6,192 bases of DNA from an uncultured Clostridia bacterium (GCA_934631055.1 CAKTXP010000144.1:1-6192), one strand, 5' to 3'. Shown: positions 1 through 6,123, counted from the stretch's first letter. The notes: generated by a model not told the origin, from the letters alone. Numbers and translations are program-made.

Positions 1-16
1 GGACGTTCATGGTTGA

Positions 17-57
17 CATAACAAAAAGGAGCTGGAAGCCAGCTCCTTTTTGTTATG
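17..57 (-). terminator. Intrinsic terminator ending the operon, probably bidirectional
   Basis: Positions 17-35 and 39-57 are perfect 19-bp inverted arms around a 3-nt loop (36-38). Read on the minus strand, the core is GGAGCTGG-CTT-CCAGCTCC followed by TTTTTGTTATG, the classic GC stem plus U-tract. It starts 10 nt after the stop codon of the aldolase gene, so it closes the uxaB-to-eda unit. The A-run on the other arm makes the structure symmetrical, so it could also stop transcripts arriving on the plus strand from a convergent gene outside the window. Confidence 0.95.
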
Positions 58-67
58 TAGCGTTCAA

Positions 68-1024
68 TTACTTCTGCACGAGGTGGACAGCGAAGCCCGC
101 GATCTCATCCTTGAGGTAAATCGCCTTGAGCTGACCATCCTTCACGTTCGCGCTCGCCGGGTCGAACTCGAAGCCCTGACGCTCCAGATACGCCTTCGCG
201 CGCTCGATGAAGTTGGTCTTGATGCCGATATGACCCTTCGTGCCGCGGAACGGAGACTTCATGACCTCGATGCCCGTGCCGGCGAAGATGGAGCTGTTGC
301 CGACCTTCATGGTCCAGCCCAGCAGCTTGCACAGCTTGGTCGCGGTCTCCATCGCCTCGGTCTCGTCGGCGCTGTTGATGCCGACATGCGCGATCTCAAG
401 ACCCAGCATGAGCTGAACAGCGGAAGAGGTCAGGGTGCGGATGCGGTCCCAATCCTTCGCCTTCACGGCGTCGCCCGGAACCATCCAGCTGCCGCCGCAG
501 CAGATGATCTTGTTGAAGGAGAGGTAATCAAGCAGGTTCTTCTCGTTGACGCCGCCGGTCGGCATGAACTTCATATCGACATACGGAGCCGCGATGGACT
601 TGATGTACTTGAGTCCGCCAGCCGCTTCAGCAGGGAAGAACTTGACGGTCTTCAGCCCCAGAGAGAGCGCGACCTCAATATCGCTCGGATTCGCGGTACC
701 CGGGCAGACCGGAATGCCGATCTCCTGGCAGTGCTTGACGGTGGTCGGGTTCAGACCCGGAGAAACGATGAACTTCGCGCCCGCCGCGACCGCGCGATCG
801 ACCTGCTCGCAGGTCAGGACAGTGCCGGCGCCGACGACCATATCCGGAAACGCTTCGGTCATGTTCTTGATGGCGTCCGCAGCCGCCGCGGTACGGAAGG
901 TGACTTCCGCGCAGGGCAGACCGCCGTCGATCAGAGCCTGAGCCAGCGGCACAGCGTCCGCGGCATCATTGATAGCGATAACCGGCACAATGCCGATCAG
1001 AGAAAGCTGCTGCATGATATCCAT
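68..1024 (-). CDS. eda: KDPG/KHG aldolase fused to a C-terminal VOC (glyoxalase-like) domain
   Basis: 318 aa. Residues 1 to about 205 are a class I 2-keto-3-deoxy-6-phosphogluconate aldolase, a TIM barrel that splits KDPG into pyruvate and glyceraldehyde 3-phosphate. Visible family marks are E40 in AEVTFRT (general acid/base), R44, the GAGTVL strand (65-70), SPGLNP (88-93), CPGTANPS (107-114), the Schiff-base lysine K128 in TVKFFPAE, PTGGV (155-159) and GGSWM (177-181). A normal Eda is about 210 aa. The additional residues, about 208-318, look like two VOC half-modules, the first beginning at IAHVGI (211-216) and the second at GHIGI (264-268), with possible metal ligands H213, E253, H265 and H314. 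The function of that domain is unknown; a role on a dicarbonyl or keto-acid by-product is speculation. The start at 1024 is supported by GAGGAGG 9 nt upstream; an internal Met at residue 4 has no better site. It is the last gene of the operon. The aldolase call is very sure and the VOC call good. Confidence 0.94.
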   Translation of the reverse strand: MDIMQQLSLIGIVPVIAINDAADAVPLAQALIDGGLPCAEVTFRTAAAADAIKNMTEAFPDMVVGAGTVLTCEQVDRAVAAGAKFIVSPGLNPTTVKHCQEIGIPVCPGTANPSDIEVALSLGLKTVKFFPAEAAGGLKYIKSIAAPYVDMKFMPTGGVNEKNLLDYLSFNKIICCGGSWMVPGDAVKAKDWDRIRTLTSSAVQLMLGLEIAHVGINSADETEAMETATKLCKLLGWTMKVGNSSIFAGTGIEVMKSPFRGTKGHIGIKTNFIERAKAYLERQGFEFDPASANVKDGQLKAIYLKDEIAGFAVHLVQK

Positions 1025-1053
1025 GGTAAATTTCCTCCTCGTTGTAAGGGTGA

Positions 1054-1087
1054 CAAATCTATGCGATTTGCAGGAAAAACCTGCAAA
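1054..1087 (-). other. Two overlapping, mutually exclusive hairpins in the cupin-eda spacer
   Basis: The 86-nt spacer 1025-1110 contains TTTGCAGG-N5-CCTGCAAA (arms 1080-1087 and 1067-1074, perfect 8 bp) and CAAATC-N5-GATTTG (arms 1065-1070 and 1054-1059, perfect 6 bp). They share bases 1067-1070, so both cannot form fully at once. Neither is followed by a U-tract, so neither is a standard terminator. The eda ribosome binding site GAGGAGG (1034-1040) lies 13 nt further downstream and is not itself paired. The structure may act in RNA processing or stability. No convincing internal promoter was seen here. Confidence 0.5.
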
Positions 1088-1110
1088 GGGCTGCTGATAA
1101 AATAGGCTCC

Positions 1111-1449
1111 TCAGGGATTCGCTTTGACGAAGTCCTCGCGCATCGGCGAGAAGATATCCAACACGACGCCCGCTTTGACGCAGGTCAGACCGTGGATCTT
1201 GCCGCCGTCCACCGCGATGGAATCGCCCGGCTTCATCGTGCGGACGGTTCCTTCGAGGTTGTAGGTGAATTCGCCGCTGAGGATATAGGAGATCTGGCTG
1301 TGCGGATGGGTGTGATCCGCGCCGACCGCGCCCTCGTCAAAACTGACTTCTACAAGCATGACCTCGCCGTTATAGGCGCGGATCTTGCGGCGCTGACAGG
1401 GAGCGACTTCGATCCACTGAGGGTCTTCGTTTTTGACAAAGGTATTCAT
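1111..1449 (-). CDS. kdgF: KdgF-like cupin, probable unsaturated-uronate linearising enzyme
   Basis: 112 aa, a single-domain cupin of the usual KdgF length. Cupin motif 1 is seen as DHTHPHSQISYILSG (45-59), giving probable metal ligands H46, H48 and Q52; motif 2 includes PGDSIAVDGGKIHG (74-87), with H86 as the last ligand. The C-terminal DIFSPMREDF (98-107) resembles the tail typical of KdgF proteins. KdgF helps convert 4,5-unsaturated galacturonate, released by pectate lyases and unsaturated glycuronidases, to 5-keto-4-deoxyuronate. This fits an operon for pectin-derived sugars, but the next enzymes (KduI, KduD) are not here, so the substrate is inferred; another small sugar-acid cupin role is possible. 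The gene starts 7 nt after the uxaC stop. Its ribosome binding site GGAGGT (1461-1466) is 11 nt from the ATG and spans the last codons of uxaC, which suggests coupled translation. Confidence 0.8.
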   Translation of the reverse strand: MNTFVKNEDPQWIEVAPCQRRKIRAYNGEVMLVEVSFDEGAVGADHTHPHSQISYILSGEFTYNLEGTVRTMKPGDSIAVDGGKIHGLTCVKAGVVLDIFSPMREDFVKANP

Positions 1450-1451
1450 GG

Positions 1452-1466
1452 GGAGATCAGACCTCC
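1452..1466 (-). promoter_or_regulatory. Hairpin covering the cupin ribosome binding site at the uxaC stop codon
   Basis: On the minus strand GGAGGT (1461-1466) can pair with ATCTCC (1452-1457) across a 3-nt loop: five Watson-Crick pairs and one G-U. The paired GGAGGT is the only good Shine-Dalgarno sequence for the cupin, and the uxaC stop codon (1457-1459) falls within the loop and stem. A ribosome finishing uxaC would occupy and melt this structure, so cupin translation may depend on uxaC translation. The stem is short and the mechanism is inferred. Confidence 0.4.
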
Positions 1467-2863
1467 ATGCCGAAATAGTTGACGGCGTTGTTGAAGCAGA
1501 TGCCCTGCACCAGCTCGCCCAGCACCTTATAATCCTCCGGATACTCGCCGTTCTCGACCCATTCGCCGATCATGTTGCACAGGATGCGGCGGAAATACTC
1601 GTGGCGCGGATAGGAGATGAAGGAGCGGGAATCCGTCAGCATGCCGACGAAACGACCGAGCAGACCCAGCGACGCCAGCGCGTGCATCTGTTCCTGCATG
1701 CCGTACTTCTGGTCGCAGAACCACCAGCCGGAACCGAACTGGATCTTGCCCGGAATGCAGTCGCCCTGGAAGTTGCCCAGCATCGTGCCGATGACGTAGT
1801 TGTCCTTCGGGTTGAGGCAGTAGAGGATGGTCTTGGGCAGGTTGCCGGAGCGCTCCTCGTCGGCGAGCAGGTGAGAGAGGTTCTGCGCGATGCAGGTGTC
1901 GTCGATGGAGTCAAAGCCGACGTCCGCGCCGTACTGCTCGAACATGCGCGGGTTGTTGTTGCGCATGGCGCCGATATGATACTGCTGCGCCCAGCCGCGC
2001 GCTTTGTACATGCGGGCAAGCTCAACAAGGACATAGGTCTTGTAGGAAGCGATCTCCGCCTCGGTCAGCGGCGCGCCGCTCATCGCCTTGCGGAAGGCTT
2101 CGCCCGCCAGATGCGTGCTGGGAACGCCGTAAGGCACGGTATCCAGCGCATGGTCAGCCAGACGCGCGCCGTGCGCATGGAAGTAATCCAGACGGCTTTC
2201 CAGCGCCTGCATCATGTTGTCCAGATTCAGGCAGTGGATGCCGGAGACGCGGGAGAGACGATTCATGTAGTCGATGAAGCCGCCGCGGTCGATATTCAGC
2301 ACTTTGTCCGGACGCCATGCCGGATAGACCTTGAACTTGCAGGTCGGATCCTGAGCGATCTTGATCTGATGCTCGAGATCGTCGACCGGATCGTCGGTGG
2401 TGCAGATGACCTTGACGCCAAACTTCTCGATCAGCCCGCGGCAGCGGAATTCATCGGTCGCCAGCATGGCGTTCGCACGATTCCAGATGTCCTCGGCGGT
2501 ATCCTCGTTCAGGATATCGGTGATGCCGAATACGCGGCGCAGCTCCAGATGCGTCCAATGATACATCGGGTTGCCGATGCAGTATTTAAGGCAGCCGGCA
2601 AACGCCTTCCACTTCTCGAACCAGCTTGCGTCGCCGCGGATGTACTTCTCGTCCACGCCGTTGGAGAGCATGACGCGCCACTTGTAGTGGTCGCCGCCCA
2701 GCATCAGCTCGCCGATGTTGGAGAACTGATAGTTCTCATAGATCATCCGCGGGGAAAGGTGGCAGTGGTAATCGTAGATGGGCATGTTCTCAGCGTACTC
2801 ATGGTACAGCTTTTTAGCGACGTCGTTGGAGAGCAGGAAATCTTTGTCCATGAACTCTTTCAT
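1457..2863 (-). CDS. uxaC: Uronate isomerase (glucuronate/galacturonate isomerase)
   Basis: 468 aa, full length for the UxaC family of the amidohydrolase superfamily. It isomerises D-glucuronate to D-fructuronate and D-galacturonate to D-tagaturonate, the entry step of the pathway, in the cytoplasm. Visible family motifs are YDYHCHLSP (30-38, metal-site H33 and H35), CTTDDPVDDLEH (154-165), WRPDK (183-187), HIGAMRNNN (296-304), GFDSIDD (316-322), SGWWFCDQKYGM (378-389) and GMLTDSRSFISYPRHEYFRRIL (407 onward). The start is fixed by AAGGAGGAG a few bases upstream; the internal Met at residue 5 lacks its own site. It is separated from uxaA by a 147-nt structured spacer, unlike the tight uxaB-uxaA and uxaC-cupin joints, so its expression may be set separately even though I find no strong internal promoter. 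No truncation or frameshift is seen. Confidence 0.97.
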   Translation of the reverse strand: MKEFMDKDFLLSNDVAKKLYHEYAENMPIYDYHCHLSPRMIYENYQFSNIGELMLGGDHYKWRVMLSNGVDEKYIRGDASWFEKWKAFAGCLKYCIGNPMYHWTHLELRRVFGITDILNEDTAEDIWNRANAMLATDEFRCRGLIEKFGVKVICTTDDPVDDLEHQIKIAQDPTCKFKVYPAWRPDKVLNIDRGGFIDYMNRLSRVSGIHCLNLDNMMQALESRLDYFHAHGARLADHALDTVPYGVPSTHLAGEAFRKAMSGAPLTEAEIASYKTYVLVELARMYKARGWAQQYHIGAMRNNNPRMFEQYGADVGFDSIDDTCIAQNLSHLLADEERSGNLPKTILYCLNPKDNYVIGTMLGNFQGDCIPGKIQFGSGWWFCDQKYGMQEQMHALASLGLLGRFVGMLTDSRSFISYPRHEYFRRILCNMIGEWVENGEYPEDYKVLGELVQGICFNNAVNYFGMEV

Positions 2864-2883
2864 TGGAATCTCCTCCTTGATTG

Positions 2884-2913
2884 GTAATTCTGAAGCGTTG
2901 TAAACGTAATTCT
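2884..2913 (-). promoter_or_regulatory. Direct repeat with a cre-like half site upstream of uxaC
   Basis: The octamer GTAATTCT (AGAATTAC on the minus strand) occurs at 2884-2891 and 2906-2913, exactly 22 bp apart, about two helical turns. Between them TGTAAACG (2899-2906) matches the first half of the CcpA cre consensus TGWAANCG, but the second half does not match, so a real cre is doubtful. It lies 15-45 nt upstream of the uxaC ribosome binding site. It could be a protein-binding site or chance. Confidence 0.2.
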
Positions 2914-2919
2914 TACTGC

Positions 2920-2942
2920 CATTTATCGCGAAGCGATAAATG
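2920..2942. repeat. Perfect 10-bp stem hairpin in the uxaA-uxaC spacer
   Basis: CATTTATCGC (2920-2929) and GCGATAAATG (2933-2942) are perfect inverted arms around a 3-nt loop. There is no U-tract on the minus strand after it, so it is not a normal terminator. It sits next to the composite palindrome at 2954-2997, and together they look like a palindromic intergenic repeat. Whether it is repeated elsewhere in the genome cannot be seen from this window. Confidence 0.6.
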
Positions 2943-2953
2943 AAGTGGGAAGT

Positions 2954-2997
2954 CCAGAAACCTCAGGTTTCTGGCGGGGTTTGGGGTGGAACCCCAA
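2954..2997. repeat. Composite palindrome of two adjacent hairpins, REP/BIME-like
   Basis: CCAGAAACCT (2954-2963) and AGGTTTCTGG (2965-2974) are perfect 10-bp arms with a single central base, so in RNA a stem of about 9 bp with a 3-nt loop. Seven bases later, TTGGGGT (2981-2987) and ACCCCAA (2991-2997) form a perfect 7-bp stem with a 3-nt loop. An alternative pairing, GGGGTT (2976-2981) with AACCCC (2990-2995), overlaps it. The segment begins 14 nt after the uxaA stop codon and is non-coding. Neither hairpin is followed by a U-tract on the minus strand. Likely roles are protection of the upstream uxaBA mRNA from 3' exonucleases or partial transcription stop; its origin as a mobile palindromic repeat is inferred from its form. 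Confidence 0.6.
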
Positions 2998-3010
2998 TCG
3001 GTTTTCCCCC

Positions 3011-4480
3011 TTACAGCGTTACGCCGTCCTTGAAGATGGCGATTTCGCGATAATCGTGCGTTTCGCTCTGCGTTTTCTCGCCGGAAGCGATGGAGAGCAG
3101 TTTCTTAAAGAAGACCTCCGTCGTCTCTTCCATGTCCGCGCCCTGCGCGAGGACGCCCGCATTGAAGTCGATCCAGTTGTGCTTCTTTGTCGCCAGCGGC
3201 GTGTTGGTCGCAACCTTGACCGTCGGGATCGGCGCGCCGACAGGCGTTCCGCGCCCGGTGGTAAAGAGAACCATCTGCGCGCCGGACGCCATCAGCGCCG
3301 TGATGGCGCACAGGTCGTTGCCCGGACCCTGCACGAGGTTCAATCCCTTTTCCGTGACCGGTTCGCAATAGCTCAGTACATCGCGGACTTCCGCCGTGCC
3401 GCCCTTCTGCGTGCAGCCCAGAGACTTATCTTCAAGGGTCGTGATGCCGCCCGCTTTGTTTCCCGGAGAAGGGTTCTCATAGACCTCCTGACCGTGGCGG
3501 ATAAAATACTCCTTGAAGTTGTTGATGAGATCGACCGCCTTGCGGAAGGTCGCTTCATCCTTGCAGCGATCCATCAGAATGGTTTCTGCGCCGAACATCT
3601 CCGGCACTTCGGTCAGCAGCGTCGTGCCGCCGTGACGCGCGAGCAGGTCGGATGCGCTGCCCAAAAGCGGGTTGGCGGTGATGCCGGAAAGCCCGTCGCT
3701 TCCGCCGCATTTTAGACCGATGACCAGTTCGCTGGCGGAAACGGTCTGCCGCTTGAACTGCGCGGCATAGGCGGTCAGCTCGTCGAGCAGCTGCATGCCC
3801 GCTTCGACTTCGTCCTCCACATCCTGCGTGATGAGGAACTTGACGCGGTCGGGGTCGTATTCGCCGAGAACCTTTTTGAATTCGTTTACATTGTTGTTTT
3901 CGCAGCCAAGGCTCAGCACGAGTACAGCGCCCGCGTTCGGATGGCGAACCATGGACGCGAGGAGCTTCTGCGTGTTCTTATGATCCTCGCCCAGCTGGCT
4001 GCATCCATAGGGATGGACAAAGCAGTGAATGCCGTCCACGCGGCTGCCATAGGCTTCCTGAGCCATGCGCTCAAGCGTTTTAGCCGTTCCGTTGACGCAG
4101 CCGACCGTATTCACGATCCAGACCTCGTTGCGGATGCCGACGCGCCCGTCCTTGCGGACATAGCCCTCGAACGTGGCTTGGCGATCCTGCGGCATCGCGC
4201 AGGAATGCGGATGATAGCTGTATTCCAGCAGACCGGACAGGTTGGTCTTGACGTTATGGGTATGCACCCAGCTGCCCGCCGGAATGGGCTTCGTGGCGTG
4301 ACCGATGGGGAAGCCGTATTTGACGATGTTCTCATTTTCGGCAATATCGCAAAGCGCGAATTTATGTCCTGCCGGAATGTCCTCAAGCAGGGACACGCCC
4401 AGCACGCTCTCGCCGGCTTTCAGCGGTTCGAGCGCGACGGCGACGTTGTCGCGGGCGTTGATGCGGATGAATCTGCTCAT
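3011..4480 (-). CDS. uxaA: Altronate dehydratase
   Basis: 489 aa, full length for the UxaA family. It removes water from D-altronate to give 2-keto-3-deoxy-D-gluconate, and the family needs a divalent metal such as Fe2+ or Mn2+. An N-terminal SAF-type domain (about 10-80) ends with SWVHTHNVKTN (70-80, H73 and H75). The large dehydratase domain follows, with GYVRKDGRVGIRN (106-118), HPYGCSQLGEDH (156-167), LGCENNN (191-197), GLKCGGSDGLSGITANPLLG (255-274), GGITTLEDKSLGCTQKGG (344-361), QGPGNDL (384-390) and TTGRGTPVGAPIPTVKVATN (407-426); the conserved cysteines and acids are the likely metal or active-site residues. Its ATG overlaps the uxaB stop as ATGA (4477-4480). Only a weak, distant GAGG lies upstream, so translation is probably coupled to uxaB. 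The related galactarate and altronate/mannonate families share this fold, but UxaB as neighbour makes altronate the clear substrate. Confidence 0.97.
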   Translation of the reverse strand: MSRFIRINARDNVAVALEPLKAGESVLGVSLLEDIPAGHKFALCDIAENENIVKYGFPIGHATKPIPAGSWVHTHNVKTNLSGLLEYSYHPHSCAMPQDRQATFEGYVRKDGRVGIRNEVWIVNTVGCVNGTAKTLERMAQEAYGSRVDGIHCFVHPYGCSQLGEDHKNTQKLLASMVRHPNAGAVLVLSLGCENNNVNEFKKVLGEYDPDRVKFLITQDVEDEVEAGMQLLDELTAYAAQFKRQTVSASELVIGLKCGGSDGLSGITANPLLGSASDLLARHGGTTLLTEVPEMFGAETILMDRCKDEATFRKAVDLINNFKEYFIRHGQEVYENPSPGNKAGGITTLEDKSLGCTQKGGTAEVRDVLSYCEPVTEKGLNLVQGPGNDLCAITALMASGAQMVLFTTGRGTPVGAPIPTVKVATNTPLATKKHNWIDFNAGVLAQGADMEETTEVFFKKLLSIASGEKTQSETHDYREIAIFKDGVTL

Positions 4481-5973
4481 GCCTGCGCCACGACCTCTTC
4501 GATCGCCTGCGCCGCGCCCTTGGTGAAGATGGCATCCAGCGACTTCGCGACGGAAGCCTCAAAGCCCGGGATCTCGGCGGTCAGGTCGCTGCCCCAGAAA
4601 TCGACGTTCGTCAGCACGGCGTGCGCGATCTCGGCGGCGGGCTTGCCGGTCAGACCCGCGAAGAAATCCAGCACGAACTGGTCGTCGGCGATGGGGTATT
4701 CATTGCCCGCGGCGCGGACGCCGACGAACGAGCCGTCCTCTTTCTTCCTGCCGCAGTAGAATGCGATGAACGCCGCCATGGAGAACGTCAGAATCTTGGG
4801 CAGATTGCCTGTGCACTTGACGTATTCCTTGATGGTCGGCAGGACGCGCGCGCGGAACTTGCTCTGGCTGTTGAGCGCGATGGAGAGCAGCAGATGACGG
4901 TTGAACGGATTGGAGAAGCGCTCGAAGATCGCGGACGCGAACGCCTCAAGGTCGTCCTTGGGCAGGTCGAGCGTCGGCATGATCTCGTTGAAGAGCGCCT
5001 GGGACATATAGGAGCGCATGGTCGTATCCGCCATGCAGTCGCCAACGATCTCGTGACCCGCCAGATACGCGCCGAGAACCATGGAGGTATGCGCGCCGTT
5101 GAGCATGCGCACCTTGCGCAGCTTGTACGGGGAGACGTCCTGCGTAAAGACGACGTTGCAGCCCGCTTTCTTGAACGGCAGCTCGTCCTCGATCCACGCC
5201 GGACCTTCGATGACCCACAGACCAAACGGCTCGGCGGTATCGAGCATGTTGTCGCGATAGCCGAATTCCTCATACAGGGACTCGGCTTCGCCGCGCGGAT
5301 AACCGGTCACGATGCGGTCCACCAGCGTGGAGCAGAAGACGTTCTCTTCCTTGAGCCAGGTCTTGAACGCCTCGGACAGACCCCACTGCTCGGCGGTCTT
5401 CACGCAGCATTCTTCCAGATTGCGGCCGTTGTAGTCGATCAGCTCGCAGGGCAGGAGGATGAAGCCGGAGCCCTTTTTGCCGCCGAACGCGGTGAAACGC
5501 TCGTAGAGCAGGCGGGTCAGCTTGCCGGGATAGGAAGCCTGCGGCTTATCGTCAAAGCTGTCCTTGCCGGTGTAAACGATGCCGGCTTCGGTGGTGTTGG
5601 AGATGATGATGCGCATATCCGGATTATGCGCCAGCGCGAGATAGCCTTCAAAATCCTCGTACGGGGAAAGACCGCGCTTGACGCTCTGGATGATGCGTTC
5701 GTCCTTGCTGGGCTTGCCGTCCACCTGACCGCGGAGGATCAGCGTATACAGACCGTCCTGCTCGTTGAGCATGGAGACCATGCCGCGTTCGATGGGCTGA
5801 ACGATGACGACGCCGGCATCCATACCGGCTTTTTCATTTGCCATGTCGATCATCCAGTCGCAGAAGGCGCGCAGGAAGCCGCCTTCGCCGAACTGAATCA
5901 CGCGTTCCGTTTTGGGCGCGATGCCGCGCGCCATTTGGATAGAGGAAAGAGTGGAAGCGTTGAGCTGAACCAT
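4477..5973 (-). CDS. uxaB: Tagaturonate reductase (altronate oxidoreductase)
   Basis: 498 aa, full length for the polyol-specific long-chain dehydrogenase/reductase family. It reduces D-tagaturonate to D-altronate with NADH. The N-terminal Rossmann-type domain opens with VIQFGEGGFLRAFCDWMID (25-43), the nucleotide-binding region, and continues with ISNTTEAG (124-131) and CELIDYNGRNL (176-186). The C-terminal helical domain carries the catalytic pattern K-x4-N-x2-H as K287, N292 and H295 in RKVRMLNGAHTSMVLG (286-301). Fructuronate reductase and mannitol dehydrogenase share this pattern; the translational overlap with uxaA and the QFGEG-FLRAF sequence favour tagaturonate. The start is supported by GGGAGGT (5982-5988) 8 nt upstream; the internal Met at residue 14 would cut close to the nucleotide-binding motif. 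It is the first gene after the promoter. Confidence 0.96.
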   Translation of the reverse strand: MVQLNASTLSSIQMARGIAPKTERVIQFGEGGFLRAFCDWMIDMANEKAGMDAGVVIVQPIERGMVSMLNEQDGLYTLILRGQVDGKPSKDERIIQSVKRGLSPYEDFEGYLALAHNPDMRIIISNTTEAGIVYTGKDSFDDKPQASYPGKLTRLLYERFTAFGGKKGSGFILLPCELIDYNGRNLEECCVKTAEQWGLSEAFKTWLKEENVFCSTLVDRIVTGYPRGEAESLYEEFGYRDNMLDTAEPFGLWVIEGPAWIEDELPFKKAGCNVVFTQDVSPYKLRKVRMLNGAHTSMVLGAYLAGHEIVGDCMADTTMRSYMSQALFNEIMPTLDLPKDDLEAFASAIFERFSNPFNRHLLLSIALNSQSKFRARVLPTIKEYVKCTGNLPKILTFSMAAFIAFYCGRKKEDGSFVGVRAAGNEYPIADDQFVLDFFAGLTGKPAAEIAHAVLTNVDFWGSDLTAEIPGFEASVAKSLDAIFTKGAAQAIEEVVAQA

Positions 5974-6087
5974 GGTGAGTAACCTCCCAGATCATGATGA
6001 TAACAAAGCAGGCATCCGGAGCTGTCCGCCCGGCGGAAGAGGGGGAAAGCGCCTGTAAGACCATCCTTTCCCATCTTCCATTTTGCT
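5974..6087 (-). other. Structured 5' untranslated leader of the operon
   Basis: If transcription starts about 7 nt after the -10 box (near 6087), the leader is about 113 nt long. It can form GGGAAAG (minus strand, 6066-6072) pairing with CTTTCCC (6043-6049) around a 16-nt loop, then a tight GC hairpin at 6025-6037 (TCCGCC with GGCGGA around one base, or 5 bp with a 3-nt loop). No U-tract follows, so I see no attenuator, and I do not recognise a known riboswitch. The ribosome binding site GGGAGGT (5982-5988) is outside these stems. Confidence 0.45.
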
Positions 6088-6118
6088 ATGTACAGTATAG
6101 CACTGCCGACCGAAGTGC
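6085..6118. promoter_or_regulatory. Two abutting dyads covering the core promoter, candidate operators
   Basis: GCTAT-N7-ATAGC (6085-6101) covers the -10 box and the predicted start site. GCACT-N9-AGTGC (6100-6118) fills the whole spacer between -10 and -35. Both have perfect 5-bp arms. A repressor bound to either would block RNA polymerase. Arms this short can arise by chance and no protein family is assigned. Confidence 0.35.
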
Positions 6119-6123
6119 GTCAA
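6094..6123 (-). promoter_or_regulatory. Extended -10 sigma-A promoter for the operon
   Basis: On the minus strand TTGACG (-35, 6118-6123, 5 of 6 to TTGACA) and TATACT (-10, 6094-6099, 5 of 6 to TATAAT) are separated by 18 bp. The -10 is preceded by TG one base upstream (TGCTATACT), the extended -10 element favoured in Gram-positive bacteria. It is the best promoter in the window and correctly placed about 120 bp upstream of the uxaB start. The predicted transcript would start near 6087. Confidence 0.85.

Noticed and set aside
50..1105. 351-codon plus-strand open frame opposite the aldolase gene
   Set aside because: Its start lies inside the terminator stem and its sequence is the antisense shadow of eda.
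1433..2887. 484-codon plus-strand open frame opposite uxaC
   Set aside because: It lies antisense to a gene with clear UxaC motifs throughout. Its product is low-complexity, Val/Ala/Asp/Arg-rich and unlike any family I recognise. GC-rich codon bias leaves the opposite strand free of stops.
2864..2950. Internal promoter for uxaC
   Set aside because: TTTACA is present near 2899-2904 on the minus strand, but no acceptable -10 lies 16-18 bp away without falling into the ribosome binding site.
2920..2997. Intrinsic terminator or CRISPR repeats in the uxaA-uxaC spacer
   Set aside because: The three stems differ in sequence and size, so there is no CRISPR repeat-spacer pattern. None has a U-tract on the coding strand, so a standard terminator is not supported.
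4477..5973. Fructuronate reductase (UxuB) or mannitol dehydrogenase instead of UxaB
   Set aside because: These share the K-x4-N-x2-H catalytic pattern, but the N-terminal QFGEG-FLRAF stretch and the 4-nt overlap with altronate dehydratase favour tagaturonate reductase.
4621..5982. 453-codon plus-strand open frame opposite uxaB
   Set aside because: Same artefact as above: composition typical of an antisense frame, with no recognisable motif and no independent support.
5974..6087. Riboswitch in the operon leader
   Set aside because: The leader has two simple stems but no recognised conserved core, no terminator and no sequestered ribosome binding site.
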